Of a DNA stretch of 64,000 nucleotides, positions 53,603-62,060 are shown in pieces. The stretch is from Pectinatus haikarae. Lineage in GTDB: Bacteria > Bacillota > Negativicutes > Selenomonadales > Selenomonadaceae. Made by a program: the position numbers and the translations under genes. The notes below the pieces were generated by a model. It was not told the origin of the DNA. It made no database searches and worked only from the letters and a program-made list of their open reading frames with translations. Position 1 is the first letter of the stretch. Each line of letters begins with the position of its first letter. The DNA is taken from NCBI RefSeq assembly GCF_030813505.1, contig NZ_JAUSUE010000003.1; one strand, 5' to 3'.

Positions 53603-54199
53603 TTATAAAGAGTCCTTGATATTCGCCATAATTTCTTCCATATTTTTTTTGAATGCACCGCGTTTTGCTCTTAAATCACTGGTCGATGAGTTATTTTCCT
53701 TAGTAACATCTATGCTTTTTATAACAGCATCCCCATCAGCCAAATACGCTTTGACTTCAACGGATGCACGCCTGACCGTTTCCTTACCCCAAGAACCTGA
53801 GCCCCGTTCCGTTTTTTCGATCACCGGATCTTTTACAATGATAAATAACACTTTATCATATCCACTATATTTCACAAAATCTAAAATAATATCTTTAGTA
53901 AGTGGTTGTTCGTCAAGAAACCCTTTGTCCAACCAATAGTTTTGATATTCAGTTTGAACATTTGTCCCTACATCGACGGTATATTTTTTTATATCGGTCG
54001 GAGACTGTACCATTGCCTCAGAAATAATATCAAAAAAATCCGATGTTTTGACATCTGCATTACCTATAATTATCACACCAATTTTCCCCGTTGACCGCTG
54101 TAAAAGGTCCGATTGCCCTTTTTGTTGGACATCAGCTGCAAATGCAGTTAACGTAAATAAAGAAAAAAACATCATCGCCAATACAAAAATTCTTTTCAT
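53603..54199 (-). CDS. Exported protein of unknown function
   Basis: A 198-residue protein with a signal peptide (MKRIFVLAMMFFSLFTLTAF, cut near AFAAD). The mature part has alternating beta strands (KIGVIIIGNADVKTS, KVLFIIVKDPVI, VRRASVEVKAYLADGDAVIK) and a basic helical end. I know no family for it. It may be a periplasmic lipoprotein-like or stress protein, but there is no evidence for either. RBS AGGGGTG lies before the ATG at 54199; an in-frame GTG at 54208 overlaps that site. Confidence 0.8.
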   Translation of the reverse strand: MKRIFVLAMMFFSLFTLTAFAADVQQKGQSDLLQRSTGKIGVIIIGNADVKTSDFFDIISEAMVQSPTDIKKYTVDVGTNVQTEYQNYWLDKGFLDEQPLTKDIILDFVKYSGYDKVLFIIVKDPVIEKTERGSGSWGKETVRRASVEVKAYLADGDAVIKSIDVTKENNSSTSDLRAKRGAFKKNMEEIMANIKDSL

Positions 54200-54478
54200 C
54201 CTTAACACCCCTATGATCGATTTTTAGTGCATTTACACGTTTGGAGGAAATTTTTAATTATATTAATTCAGTTTATTCTAGCACAGATAAAGTCTCACGT
54301 AAACTTTGCAATTTTATTCTCTTTGTACAATCTATAAAAAAACAATAACAGGGAATGAGAAATTACGTTTGAAGCACAATAAATTTTTGTATTAGCAAAA
54401 TCATTACTTTCGTATAAAATTGATAAAGTCTTATGTAGTCTGGTTTTGATAAAAGGAAACATCGCTGCAATAATTTGT

Positions 54479-55021
54479 TCAAACAATTTTAACCCCCAAC
54501 ATTTGTGCTAGGCCAGCAGCTTGCACCGCATTGATTTTTACACCTTTAAGTTCGTCGAATGTTTCGGATACCATTATCCCCTCAATGATACAATCTGATA
54601 AATCTATTCCTTTAAGTGATGTTTCAAAGAAATCCACACACTGAAAATTAGCCGCTCTAAATTTATTTCTTTGAAATTTTACCTCAGAAAAAAAAGATTC
54701 TTTAAAATTGCTGTTATCTATAGTACATTCCTTCCATACTGTATTGGCAGCGTTTACATAACATAACGAGCTATTCAAGAAGATCATTTCTTTAAAACAG
54801 CTCTTGCTGAAATTACTTCCGTCTCCCTTGCATTCTAAAAATTGAGATTTTTTCCAGTAGCTTTCTGTAAAAATACAATTCGAAAGAACACAATTTCCAA
54901 AAACCACATTATAAAAGCTGTTTTTTGAAAAATCGGCATTTGTAAAAGCTTCATATTCAAAATTCATATTCTGAATATAGCCATCTTCTAATCTTGTGTC
55001 GGCAATCATTTTTCCCAGCAT
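54479..55021 (-). CDS. Pentapeptide-repeat-like protein
   Basis: A 180-residue protein made of degenerate A(D/N)xF-type pentapeptides (TNADFSKNSF, GSNFSKSCFKEMIFLNSSL, NSNFKESFFSEVKFQRNKFR, AANFQCVDFFETSLKGIDLS). These should build a right-handed quadrilateral beta-helix. No membrane or enzyme motif is present. Some family members protect gyrase from quinolones, but the repeats alone do not show that. RBS GGGAGG lies 13 bases before the ATG. Confidence 0.8.
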   Translation of the reverse strand: MLGKMIADTRLEDGYIQNMNFEYEAFTNADFSKNSFYNVVFGNCVLSNCIFTESYWKKSQFLECKGDGSNFSKSCFKEMIFLNSSLCYVNAANTVWKECTIDNSNFKESFFSEVKFQRNKFRAANFQCVDFFETSLKGIDLSDCIIEGIMVSETFDELKGVKINAVQAAGLAQMLGVKIV

Positions 55022-55142
55022 GGTACCAAGATGCCTCCCTATCCATTATAAATTATCATGGTACAAAGAATACTATAACAATATTGACAAAACAAAAGGC
55101 CACACTAAGCTTATCAATCTTCATATGACCTACATTCCCCCT

Positions 55143-55187
55143 TGGTGGGATGTCCTGGTTTCGAACCAGTAATCGCTTGAATGTGAA
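55143..55187 (-). pseudogene. tRNA-Val-like 3' half (possible old attachment scar)
   Basis: The minus strand carries TTCACATTCAAG, ACTGGTTCGAAACCAG and ATCCCACCA in the same order and spacing as the 3' half of tRNA-Val(CAC) at 55411. The 5' half is absent, since no GGGAT-D-arm precedes it. It may be a duplicated tRNA remnant or a decayed integration site. Confidence 0.55.
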
Positions 55188-55297
55188 AGATGCCCAGTAC
55201 CGAATGGGACACAACCGCGCCCGTATGCTTCTGGACTTATACAGCCACCACTCCAACAGCTCTTAATCACTCTGAAAATATTCCACCTAAACCAAAA

Positions 55298-55333
55298 ATC
55301 GTGAAAGCCAAATAACGGCCCTCACGATTTTTT
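55298..55333. terminator. Bidirectional stem-loop
   Basis: AATCGTGA (55298-55305) pairs with TCACGATT (55322-55329), followed by a T-run. Confidence 0.55.
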
Positions 55334-55371
55334 ATTACCGTATTGCTATACGTTGCTGCATTTTACTTAAA

Positions 55372-55401
55372 AAGGATTTGCAGCAATCACTGCAAATCCT
55401 T
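55372..55401 (-). terminator. Terminator after tRNA-Val
   Basis: AAGGATTTGCAG and CTGCAAATCCTT form a perfect 12-base stem; on the minus strand CCTTTTTAAG follows. Confidence 0.8.
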
Positions 55402-55410
55402 GAATTTTCC

Positions 55411-55485
55411 TGGTGGGATATACTGGTTTCGAACCAGTGACCTCTTGAATGTGAATCAAGCGCTCTCCCCCTGAGCTAATATCCC
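55411..55485 (-). tRNA. tRNA-Val(CAC)
   Basis: A 75-base tRNA with CCA encoded. Acceptor GGGATAT/ATATCCC, anticodon loop TTCACAT (anticodon CAC) and GTTCGAAAC T loop. Confidence 0.93.
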
Positions 55486-55518
55486 AAAATACATATGCCA
55501 AAAATCTCTGAACACTAT

Positions 55519-55595
55519 TGGTGTGACTGGCAGGAGTCGAACCTGCGGCCTATTGCTTAGGAGGCAACCGCTCTATCCGTCTGAGCTACAGCCAC
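55519..55595 (-). tRNA. tRNA-Arg(CCT)
   Basis: A 77-base tRNA with CCA encoded. Acceptor GTGGCTG/CAGTCAC, anticodon loop CTCCTAA (anticodon CCT) and GTTCGACTC T loop. It lies 33 bases upstream of tRNA-Val on the same strand, so they are probably one transcript. Confidence 0.93.
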
Positions 55596-55690
55596 ACTCT
55601 AAACGACCTATATATTATAGCAAATTTTTAATATTATAGCAAATACAGTCACCGAAATATTAATGCAATAATACTTTTTCGATAAAACTA

Positions 55691-56293
55691 TTACAAATCA
55701 GCTGTTGTACAAGCAGCAAAGGGATCATTAGTTTTATCATCATTCCACATATATTCCATTCTTATAGCTATATCAGTCGCGATTTTTCTGCTGAAGTGAT
55801 CTTCTGTAAAACCAAGTGTCATATCGATTCCTGCTGATACACCGGAAGATGTATAAAATTCCCCGTCATTTGTCCATCTGGCGCTTCTTTCCCAAAGAAC
55901 AGGCAGTTTTTGGGAGAGCACCCATTCAAACGCTCTTTTATTGGATGTAGCTTTTCTTCCGTCCAGCAGACCTGTCTTTGCAAGTGCCAATGATCCGGTA
56001 CAGACAGTAAGACAATATTGTGCTTTTTGTACAGCTTTTTTCAAAAGAGCAATCGTTTCGCTGTCATTGATCAGCGTACGGATACCCTGCCCTCCCGGAA
56101 TAAAAAACAGTCCGGAAACATTTTCAGCATCAAGCTTTTTTGTCATTACAGGAACTTCTTGACTGCTGTTTATAATCCCGCCTTTACATGAAACGAACTG
56201 TAATTGACAATCAGGTACATACCCTAACACCTCTACCGGACCAAATACATCCAATGTCTCAAAATTGTCGAATAAAAAAATATTTGCCTTCAT
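55691..56293 (-). CDS. DJ-1/PfpI-family protein (isonitrile hydratase-like)
   Basis: A 200-residue cytoplasmic DJ-1/PfpI protein. The N-terminal acid motif is LFDNFETLDVFGPVEVLGY, and the nucleophile elbow LTVCTGSLALAKTGLLDG is that of InhA-type isonitrile hydratases and AraC N-terminal domains. The substrate is unknown. It follows pyrR by 11 bases and is probably the last gene of that operon. I start it at ATG 56293 behind GAGGTC. Confidence 0.88.
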   Translation of the reverse strand: MKANIFLFDNFETLDVFGPVEVLGYVPDCQLQFVSCKGGIINSSQEVPVMTKKLDAENVSGLFFIPGGQGIRTLINDSETIALLKKAVQKAQYCLTVCTGSLALAKTGLLDGRKATSNKRAFEWVLSQKLPVLWERSARWTNDGEFYTSSGVSAGIDMTLGFTEDHFSRKIATDIAIRMEYMWNDDKTNDPFAACTTADL

Positions 56294-56304
56294 AATTTCT
56301 GACC

Positions 56305-56853
56305 TCACACAGGTTCTTTTATTATAACCTGTTCCTTTTTATCAACTTCAACAAGCTGAACACTTATTATTTCCCTGGCGGCAGTAGGAACATTTTTCCC
56401 CGCATAATCAGCCCGTATAGGCAATTCTCTGTGCCCGCGATCAATAAGCACGGCAAGTTGTATAGCATGAGGCCGCCCAAGATCAGTAAGTGCGTTAAGC
56501 GCCGCTCTGATGGTACGCCCGGTGTAAAGAACATCATCGACCAAAACAATTGTTTTTCCTGTTATGTCACAGGGAAATTTTGTTTCGCGAATTACTGGCT
56601 GATAGGCTAATGTAGACAGATCATCACGATATAACGTTATATCAAGCATCCCAACCGGAACAATTACATCTTCAATATTTTTTATTTCCGAGGATAATCG
56701 TTCCGCAAGAGGAACACCGCGTGTACGAATACCAATAAGAACAATATTCTGCACACCTTTGTTTTTTTCAATTATTTCATGAGCAATCCTTGTCAGCGCC
56801 CGATGAATTCCTTTTTCATCCATCAAAACTGTTTTATCAACAAAATCCGCCAT
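56305..56853 (-). CDS. pyrR: PyrR: pyrimidine attenuation regulator / uracil phosphoribosyltransferase
   Basis: A 182-residue PRTase-fold protein. The PRPP-binding motif is VLVDDVLYTGRTIRAAL, and IGIRTRGVPLAERL is typical of PyrR. It binds pyr mRNA when UMP is high and also has weak uracil phosphoribosyltransferase activity. The start is ATG 56853, behind GGAAG; it overlaps the end of the RluD-like gene by 17 bases. No pyr biosynthesis genes are nearby in this window. Confidence 0.95.
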   Translation of the reverse strand: MADFVDKTVLMDEKGIHRALTRIAHEIIEKNKGVQNIVLIGIRTRGVPLAERLSSEIKNIEDVIVPVGMLDITLYRDDLSTLAYQPVIRETKFPCDITGKTIVLVDDVLYTGRTIRAALNALTDLGRPHAIQLAVLIDRGHRELPIRADYAGKNVPTAAREIISVQLVEVDKKEQVIIKEPV

Positions 56854-57784
56854 TGTTTTCACTTCCGTTTCTATTTTTCAGAGCAGCAAGTATCTTTACC
56901 ATATCATCCGGCACCGGAGCCGTAAAGAGCATCTCCTGCCCTGTTGCAGGATGATAAAGTTTAAGCGTATTGGAATGTAATGCCTGCCCTGCTATTTTTC
57001 GATCCAGTGGTTTATTGCATTTTGAATAACACGGATCACCGAGCAGCGGGTGCCCTATATATGCCATATGCACTCGTATCTGATGCGTCCGTCCAGTCAA
57101 AAGCCTGCATTTGATAAAAGTATATTGCCGAAAACGCTCTAAAACCTCAAAGATAGTGGCAGCGCTTTTGCCCTTGCCTACAAGTACAGCCATCTTTTTT
57201 CGGTCAACGGGATGACGTCCTATATTGCCGTTGATCCGTCCCTCATTCTCACTGATATTGCCGTTTGCGATAGCCAGGTAACAGCGCTGTGCTTTCTTGC
57301 TGCCGATCTGTTCAGCAAGACTCAAATGAGCTTCATCCGTTTTTGCTGCTACCATGACACCCGAAGTGTCCTTATCAAGCCGATGAACTATACCCGGCCT
57401 GATGATCCCGTTTATTCCGGAAAGATCATGGCAATGTGCCAATAATGCGTTAACGAGCGTACCGCTGTAAACTCCTGGAGCAGGATGGACGATCATTCCC
57501 CTTTGTTTGTTTATAACTATAATATGTTCATCTTCATATAAAATATCCAGCGGTATTTTTTCTGCTTTTATATCAAGCGGCACTGGCTCCGGGACAATAA
57601 CAGTAATACAATCATTACTTTTTAAACGATAATTTGCCTTGATTTTCTTTCCATTGACAAGAATATTTTCACCGGCAATAAGTTTCTGTACCGCAGAACG
57701 GGATAATGTATTATTTTGCGCAGAAACAAAAGCATCCACTCGTTCGTTATCCTGCTTTGCCGTATATTCATATAGACTCATCAC
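56837..57784 (-). CDS. RluA/RluD-family 23S rRNA pseudouridine synthase
   Basis: A 315-residue enzyme with an N-terminal S4 domain (about 15-75) and a pseudouridine synthase domain. The catalytic Asp is in GIVHRLDKDTSGVMV. The family makes pseudouridines in rRNA or tRNA; the B. subtilis ortholog in this gene order is YlyB. Its ATG overlaps the lspA stop by four bases. Confidence 0.93.
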   Translation of the reverse strand: MMSLYEYTAKQDNERVDAFVSAQNNTLSRSAVQKLIAGENILVNGKKIKANYRLKSNDCITVIVPEPVPLDIKAEKIPLDILYEDEHIIVINKQRGMIVHPAPGVYSGTLVNALLAHCHDLSGINGIIRPGIVHRLDKDTSGVMVAAKTDEAHLSLAEQIGSKKAQRCYLAIANGNISENEGRINGNIGRHPVDRKKMAVLVGKGKSAATIFEVLERFRQYTFIKCRLLTGRTHQIRVHMAYIGHPLLGDPCYSKCNKPLDRKIAGQALHSNTLKLYHPATGQEMLFTAPVPDDMVKILAALKNRNGSENNGGFC

Positions 57785-58218
57785 TCAGTCAGTCCCTTTG
57801 TAAAAATATGATAAATAATAATGACCACTCCTGAGACTATTGCTATATCTGCTATATTGAAAATCGGCCATATATGAAAATCAAAATAATCGACAACTAT
57901 TCCCAGCCTGATTCTGTCTATTAAATTCCCAGCGGCGCCGCCAAGCAGCAAAGCCATACCGAAACGCAGCATGCAGCACTGTTTTTTTAATACAGGATAA
58001 AAATATGCTCCGCAGATCAATACCAGCATTGTTACTATTATGAAAAACAACCGCTGATCTTCCAATATGCCGAAGGCGGCACCTGCATTTTGAATATACG
58101 TAATGCTGAATATATCCTGAACAACAGGAAAGGACATTCCCGGCAGCATAGACGACTGAATATAGTGCTTAACTGTCTGATCGATAAAAACTATAACCAT
58201 AATGCATATGATGAACAT
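57781..58218 (-). CDS. lspA: Lipoprotein signal peptidase (signal peptidase II)
   Basis: A 145-residue inner-membrane aspartic protease with four helices. The catalytic acids are in AAGNLIDRIRLG and FNIADIAIVSG. It cleaves prolipoproteins at the lipid-modified Cys, for example LivK. The N-terminus is slightly short compared with most LspA proteins. Confidence 0.95.
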   Translation of the reverse strand: MFIICIMVIVFIDQTVKHYIQSSMLPGMSFPVVQDIFSITYIQNAGAAFGILEDQRLFFIIVTMLVLICGAYFYPVLKKQCCMLRFGMALLLGGAAGNLIDRIRLGIVVDYFDFHIWPIFNIADIAIVSGVVIIIYHIFTKGLTE

Positions 58219-58237
58219 AATATCAAATCTCCACGTT

Positions 58238-59023
58238 TTATATATATCGTCTTAACAAAATACCGATACGTCCTTTTTTTGTTTTTCCTTTTATTTGGAA
58301 TACTTCAACCCTTCCTCGTCCGCGCATGGAAACAACATCCCCCTCTTTAACTGTCTGTGAAGGGTTTTTGACCGACTGCCAATTTAATTTAAGTTTGTCC
58401 GCCTCAATATCTGATGTCATCTTGCTGCGGGAGGTTCCATACCCGGCAGCAGCTATTGAATCAATGCGCAGAGAAGCTACCGTAGCTGATATTTCTTTGC
58501 TGCGTTCTTCCTTCGCCGCGATGGAAGATAAATCGTCATAAGTGCATGAAACTGCCGCCGAACCTATAGACACAAGATTAGTCATGATGAACTCGGCTAT
58601 TTTGTCCAGGCAGATTATTTTCACACCCCCGCTGTTTATGACAAGATCGCCTATATTGCGCCGATCTATCCCCAGCCCCATCAACGCTCCCAACACATCG
58701 CGGTGCAGAAGATGATAATATTTATCGTTCCATGCCGCATTGATCAATTTAAGACTAAATAATGGATTTCCCATAAAATCATCATGAATGAAAGCAGCAC
58801 ACTGCCTTTCTGCTCCGATATACCCACCATCAAACTCGACACGTATTCCCCCGTAATTGGCGGTAATAGTTTCGGCTATTTCCTGCCCATAAGGATCGAG
58901 AAAATCGCTGGTACGAAATTTTCTTGTTTTGTTTACAGCTTCTATATTATCGATCAAACGGACAGCGATCTCCTCGCCCTCCGTACCTTTATAAAAACGA
59001 ATAATCTTATCACGATCAGCCAT
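58238..59023 (-). CDS. ylmH: YlmH-type S4-domain RNA-binding protein
   Basis: A 261-residue protein with a C-terminal S4 RNA-binding domain (about 180-250; SDIEADKLKLNWQSVKNPSQ, GDVVSMRGRGRVEVFQIKG). The N-terminal half (HDDFMGNPLFSLKLINAAWN, HRDVLGALMGLGIDRRNIGD) is typical of YlmH/S4-like proteins found beside cell-division genes. Homologues act in ribosome rescue. It follows proC by one base. Confidence 0.93.
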   Translation of the reverse strand: MADRDKIIRFYKGTEGEEIAVRLIDNIEAVNKTRKFRTSDFLDPYGQEIAETITANYGGIRVEFDGGYIGAERQCAAFIHDDFMGNPLFSLKLINAAWNDKYYHLLHRDVLGALMGLGIDRRNIGDLVINSGGVKIICLDKIAEFIMTNLVSIGSAAVSCTYDDLSSIAAKEERSKEISATVASLRIDSIAAAGYGTSRSKMTSDIEADKLKLNWQSVKNPSQTVKEGDVVSMRGRGRVEVFQIKGKTKKGRIGILLRRYI

Positions 59024-59024
59024 A

Positions 59025-59825
59025 CTATTTTTTCCCCATTGCCTTAGATTTTTCCACAGCTGCTGTTATGGCGTCTATCATAGCGCCACGAACACCGCGC
59101 TGCTCCATGATATGAACTCCCTCGATAGTAGTTCCTCCCGGCGATGTTACCTGATCACGCAGCTGAGCAGGATGCATACCCGTTTCAAGAACCATTTTTG
59201 CAGAACCGAAAACCGTCTGTGCTGCCAGTTTAACGGCGGTATCTCGTTTCAAGCCTGCCCTTACGCCGGCATCGGACATAGCATCGATCAATATAAAAAT
59301 AAAAGCCGGTCCGCTGCCTGATAGTCCTGAAACAGCATCCATTAATTTCTCTTCAACTATTACAGCCTGCCCTGCCGAAGAAAAAATTCTTTCAGCAATA
59401 TTGGCATCCGCTTTTTTTGTCTTACTGCCCGTGGCTATCGCTGACATTCCCGCACTCACCGCCATAGGAGTATTAGGCATAACACGGATAACCGGATTAT
59501 CAGGAAAACTTTTTTCTAAATCAGCAAGCGCCAATCCCGCTATAATAGATATAATAATTGCTCCGGCATCAACACTGTCTTTTATTTCATCGACAGCCTT
59601 AAACGCTGTCTGCGGTTTTATAGCTAAGATCACTACATCAGCAGTTTTTATAAAAGACTGCGCCCCTACTATTGCATTTATACTATATTTTTCTTTCAGA
59701 TAATTACAACGGTCTTCTTTATGATCGGAAACATAAATATCCTGCGGCTTAATCCACGGTTGAGAAGATATGCCGCAGACTATAGCTTCTGTCATTGCCC
59801 CGCCGCCTATAAATCCTATTTTCAT
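59025..59825 (-). CDS. proC: Pyrroline-5-carboxylate reductase
   Basis: A 266-residue NAD(P)H enzyme for the last step of proline synthesis. The Rossmann motif is IGFIGGGAMTEAIV, and the ProC signature lies in DAVSGLSGSGPAFIFILIDA. It sits where ylmG normally lies, between sepF and ylmH, an arrangement also known in some Firmicutes. Confidence 0.96.
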   Translation of the reverse strand: MKIGFIGGGAMTEAIVCGISSQPWIKPQDIYVSDHKEDRCNYLKEKYSINAIVGAQSFIKTADVVILAIKPQTAFKAVDEIKDSVDAGAIIISIIAGLALADLEKSFPDNPVIRVMPNTPMAVSAGMSAIATGSKTKKADANIAERIFSSAGQAVIVEEKLMDAVSGLSGSGPAFIFILIDAMSDAGVRAGLKRDTAVKLAAQTVFGSAKMVLETGMHPAQLRDQVTSPGGTTIEGVHIMEQRGVRGAMIDAITAAVEKSKAMGKK

Positions 59826-59850
59826 AAAATCACCCCAAATATATCGTTAT

Positions 59851-60348
59851 TTATTCCCAAGGAAGTTTATCATCACGTGGTGGAACGGGTTTTGATGCTG
59901 CTGCATCAGAAAAAGTAACATTCACGTTATTAGGTGCACATAAAAAAATATGCTGCCCTACCTTTTTTATGTCTCCAGCAAGAGCGTACGTAGCACCGCT
60001 TATAAAATCGATAATCCTTTTTGCCGTTTCGTCGTTTGTATTTTCGAAATTCAAAACAACAGGTTTGCGCGCTTTTATGTGTTCGGCAATTTGCTGAGCA
60101 TCGTCAAAAGAAGCCGGTTCAATAATTATAACCTTCATTTGCCTGCCGGCTATACCGGAACTGTTTCCCGCTGAATTTGCGGCAACCGACTGAAAGTCAA
60201 CCACATTGTCCTGGCTGACAGGACTATCCTCATATTCTTCATATTCATCCGACTCAGGATCCATTTGCCTGTTGCGTGAATCTCCACGGTTTTTATCTTT
60301 ATCGTCAGTCAAACCCATTTTACTGCCAAACTTATCAAAAAAACTCAT
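59851..60348 (-). CDS. sepF: Cell-division protein SepF
   Basis: A 165-residue protein. An N-terminal amphipathic helix (MSFFDKFGSKMGL) for membrane binding and an acidic linker precede the SepF domain (about 70-155; EPASFDDAQQIAEHIKARKP, NFENTNDETAKRIIDFISGA). SepF tethers FtsZ to the membrane and shapes the septum. Confidence 0.96.
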   Translation of the reverse strand: MSFFDKFGSKMGLTDDKDKNRGDSRNRQMDPESDEYEEYEDSPVSQDNVVDFQSVAANSAGNSSGIAGRQMKVIIIEPASFDDAQQIAEHIKARKPVVLNFENTNDETAKRIIDFISGATYALAGDIKKVGQHIFLCAPNNVNVTFSDAAASKPVPPRDDKLPWE

Positions 60349-60360
60349 AATCGCTCCTCC

Positions 60361-61050
60361 TTAATATTGGCGCGGTCCGAATATGGCTGTACCAACACGT
60401 ACAATATTGGCACCTTCTTCAATGGCAATTTTATAATCATGTGTCATTCCCATAGAAAGATATTTTATATCAGCATTCAAAAATTCCATTTTTTGCACTT
60501 TCCTAAACAATTTATACATAGAATTGAACATGGGCCGGACTTCTTCAAGATTTTCAACATTAGGCGCTATAAACATGAGTCCACGCAGTCTCAATTTTTC
60601 CAGAGAATCTATATCAAGCAGCAGTGCCGGCAGATCTTCCATATATACTCCGTTTTTACTCTGTTCTTTTACTAAATTCACCTGAACAAGTATATCCTGA
60701 ACTTTATCTATCTTTGCCGCTTCTTTATTTATTGCCTCAGCAATTTTTATACTGTCCACTGACTCGATCAAATCAAATATTTTTACTGCCTGTTTCGCCT
60801 TATTGGTCTGCAAATGCCCGATCAAATGCCATTCCACCGTGTTGCCAAGCTGCTGATATTTCTCTGATGCCTCCTGAATACGGTTCTCACCTATAAAAGC
60901 TGTTCCTGCATCAATTGCTTCACGTATCTCTGAAACAGTGTGATTTTTTGTCACTGCGACAAGTTTTACCTTTTCTGTCATATCCGACTGACGCTTTTCA
61001 CTGGCTTCTTTAATAAAAGTCTCTACTGCTGCTATGTTTTCCCTTATCAT
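60361..61050 (-). CDS. YggS/YlmE-type PLP homeostasis protein
   Basis: A 229-residue PLP-binding TIM-barrel protein. The PLP lysine lies in VKLVAVTKNHTVSEI, with FIGENRIQEA and WHLIGHLQTNKAK as family motifs and LSMGMTHDYKIAIEEG near the end. It keeps free pyridoxal phosphate and amino-acid pools in balance. The start is ATG 61050 behind AGAGGAG; the frame extends to 61095 without a ribosome site. Confidence 0.95.
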   Translation of the reverse strand: MIRENIAAVETFIKEASEKRQSDMTEKVKLVAVTKNHTVSEIREAIDAGTAFIGENRIQEASEKYQQLGNTVEWHLIGHLQTNKAKQAVKIFDLIESVDSIKIAEAINKEAAKIDKVQDILVQVNLVKEQSKNGVYMEDLPALLLDIDSLEKLRLRGLMFIAPNVENLEEVRPMFNSMYKLFRKVQKMEFLNADIKYLSMGMTHDYKIAIEEGANIVRVGTAIFGPRQY

Positions 61051-61228
61051 TATAATATCTCCTCTGAAGATATATAGTACCTTCATTTCGTACAAATATT
61101 AATATATAAAATGCATATATATTCACAGATAAATAACATATCTGCCACTAAATGCCAACTGAAATAAATTCCTCTTAAAAACAGTAATTTCCTGCTGCCG
61201 CTAAATTTTTTTACAGATACTGCACCGG

Positions 61229-62047
61229 TTATTTCAGACAAATGACAGCGGCATGCCTTCCCGTTTTTCCTTTTTCTGCCCTATATGAGTAAAATTCATC
61301 AACATTGCAGCTGGTGCAGCAATGTTCAGATGAAATATTTTCAGAACTAATCCCTTCCTGCACAAGCAGCGCACTGTTCGCCTCATAAAGAGAAAGATGA
61401 TATTTACCTTCATCACGAAAAAGTATGCGTGAAAAAGCAGTTGATGGTAAATGCATAGATGTGAAAATATCATTGAATTTTTCGGCTACTTCATCACCTA
61501 TTTCATAACAGCAGCCGCCGATGCAAGGTCCGATCGCCGCAATACAATCACTCGGTTTCGTACCGTATGCGTCATGCATTGCACGCAATGTTTTTGCGGC
61601 TATATTGCCCAGCGTTCCCCGCCAGCCTGCATGAGATAATCCGATGGCATCATTCCTGGGATCATATATAAACACCGGTGTGCAATCAGCAAAAAAGAGC
61701 ATGAGGGCTATATTTTTTTTATTTGTGATCAAACCATCGGTATTCTCTATAATATCCTCAAGAGTGAGCGTCCCGCGCCCCATATCTTTTTCATCGACAA
61801 TGCGGACATTTGTGCCGTGCACTTGCTCGCAGCAAACTGTACGCGATAACTTAATACCGAGTTCCCCGCAAAATCTTTTTCTGTTCTCGATTACTCTAGC
61901 CGTTTCATCACCCACATGCAGCCCCAAATTTAAAGATTGATAACAGCCTTCACTGACACCGCCGCCTCTTTGTGATATGCCATGAATAATTTTATTTTCA
62001 TACCTACTCAAAACAGATAATTTATAAAACGGTCGAACTGTCTTCAT
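61229..62047 (-). CDS. pgeF: PgeF/YlmD multicopper-like purine nucleosidase protein
   Basis: A 272-residue protein of the YlmD/YfiH (laccase-fold) family. Zinc ligands are His in EQVHGTNV, Cys in FADCTPVF and His in SHAGWRGTL. GPCIGGCCYEIG is also typical. Members cleave adenosine and related nucleosides or edit peptidoglycan precursors. The start is ATG 62047 behind AAAGGAG; the longer frame lacks a ribosome site. Confidence 0.93.
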   Translation of the reverse strand: MKTVRPFYKLSVLSRYENKIIHGISQRGGGVSEGCYQSLNLGLHVGDETARVIENRKRFCGELGIKLSRTVCCEQVHGTNVRIVDEKDMGRGTLTLEDIIENTDGLITNKKNIALMLFFADCTPVFIYDPRNDAIGLSHAGWRGTLGNIAAKTLRAMHDAYGTKPSDCIAAIGPCIGGCCYEIGDEVAEKFNDIFTSMHLPSTAFSRILFRDEGKYHLSLYEANSALLVQEGISSENISSEHCCTSCNVDEFYSYRAEKGKTGRHAAVICLK

Positions 62048-62060
62048 TGTATTATCTCCT

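Noticed and set aside
54295..54486. 63-codon frame after the pentapeptide gene
   Set aside because: It starts at TTG within the previous stop region and has no clear ribosome site or family; its make-up does not look like a selected protein.
55056..55256. 66-codon frame over the tRNA-Val-like fragment
   Set aside because: It runs through the tRNA 3' half in an arbitrary frame and resembles no protein.
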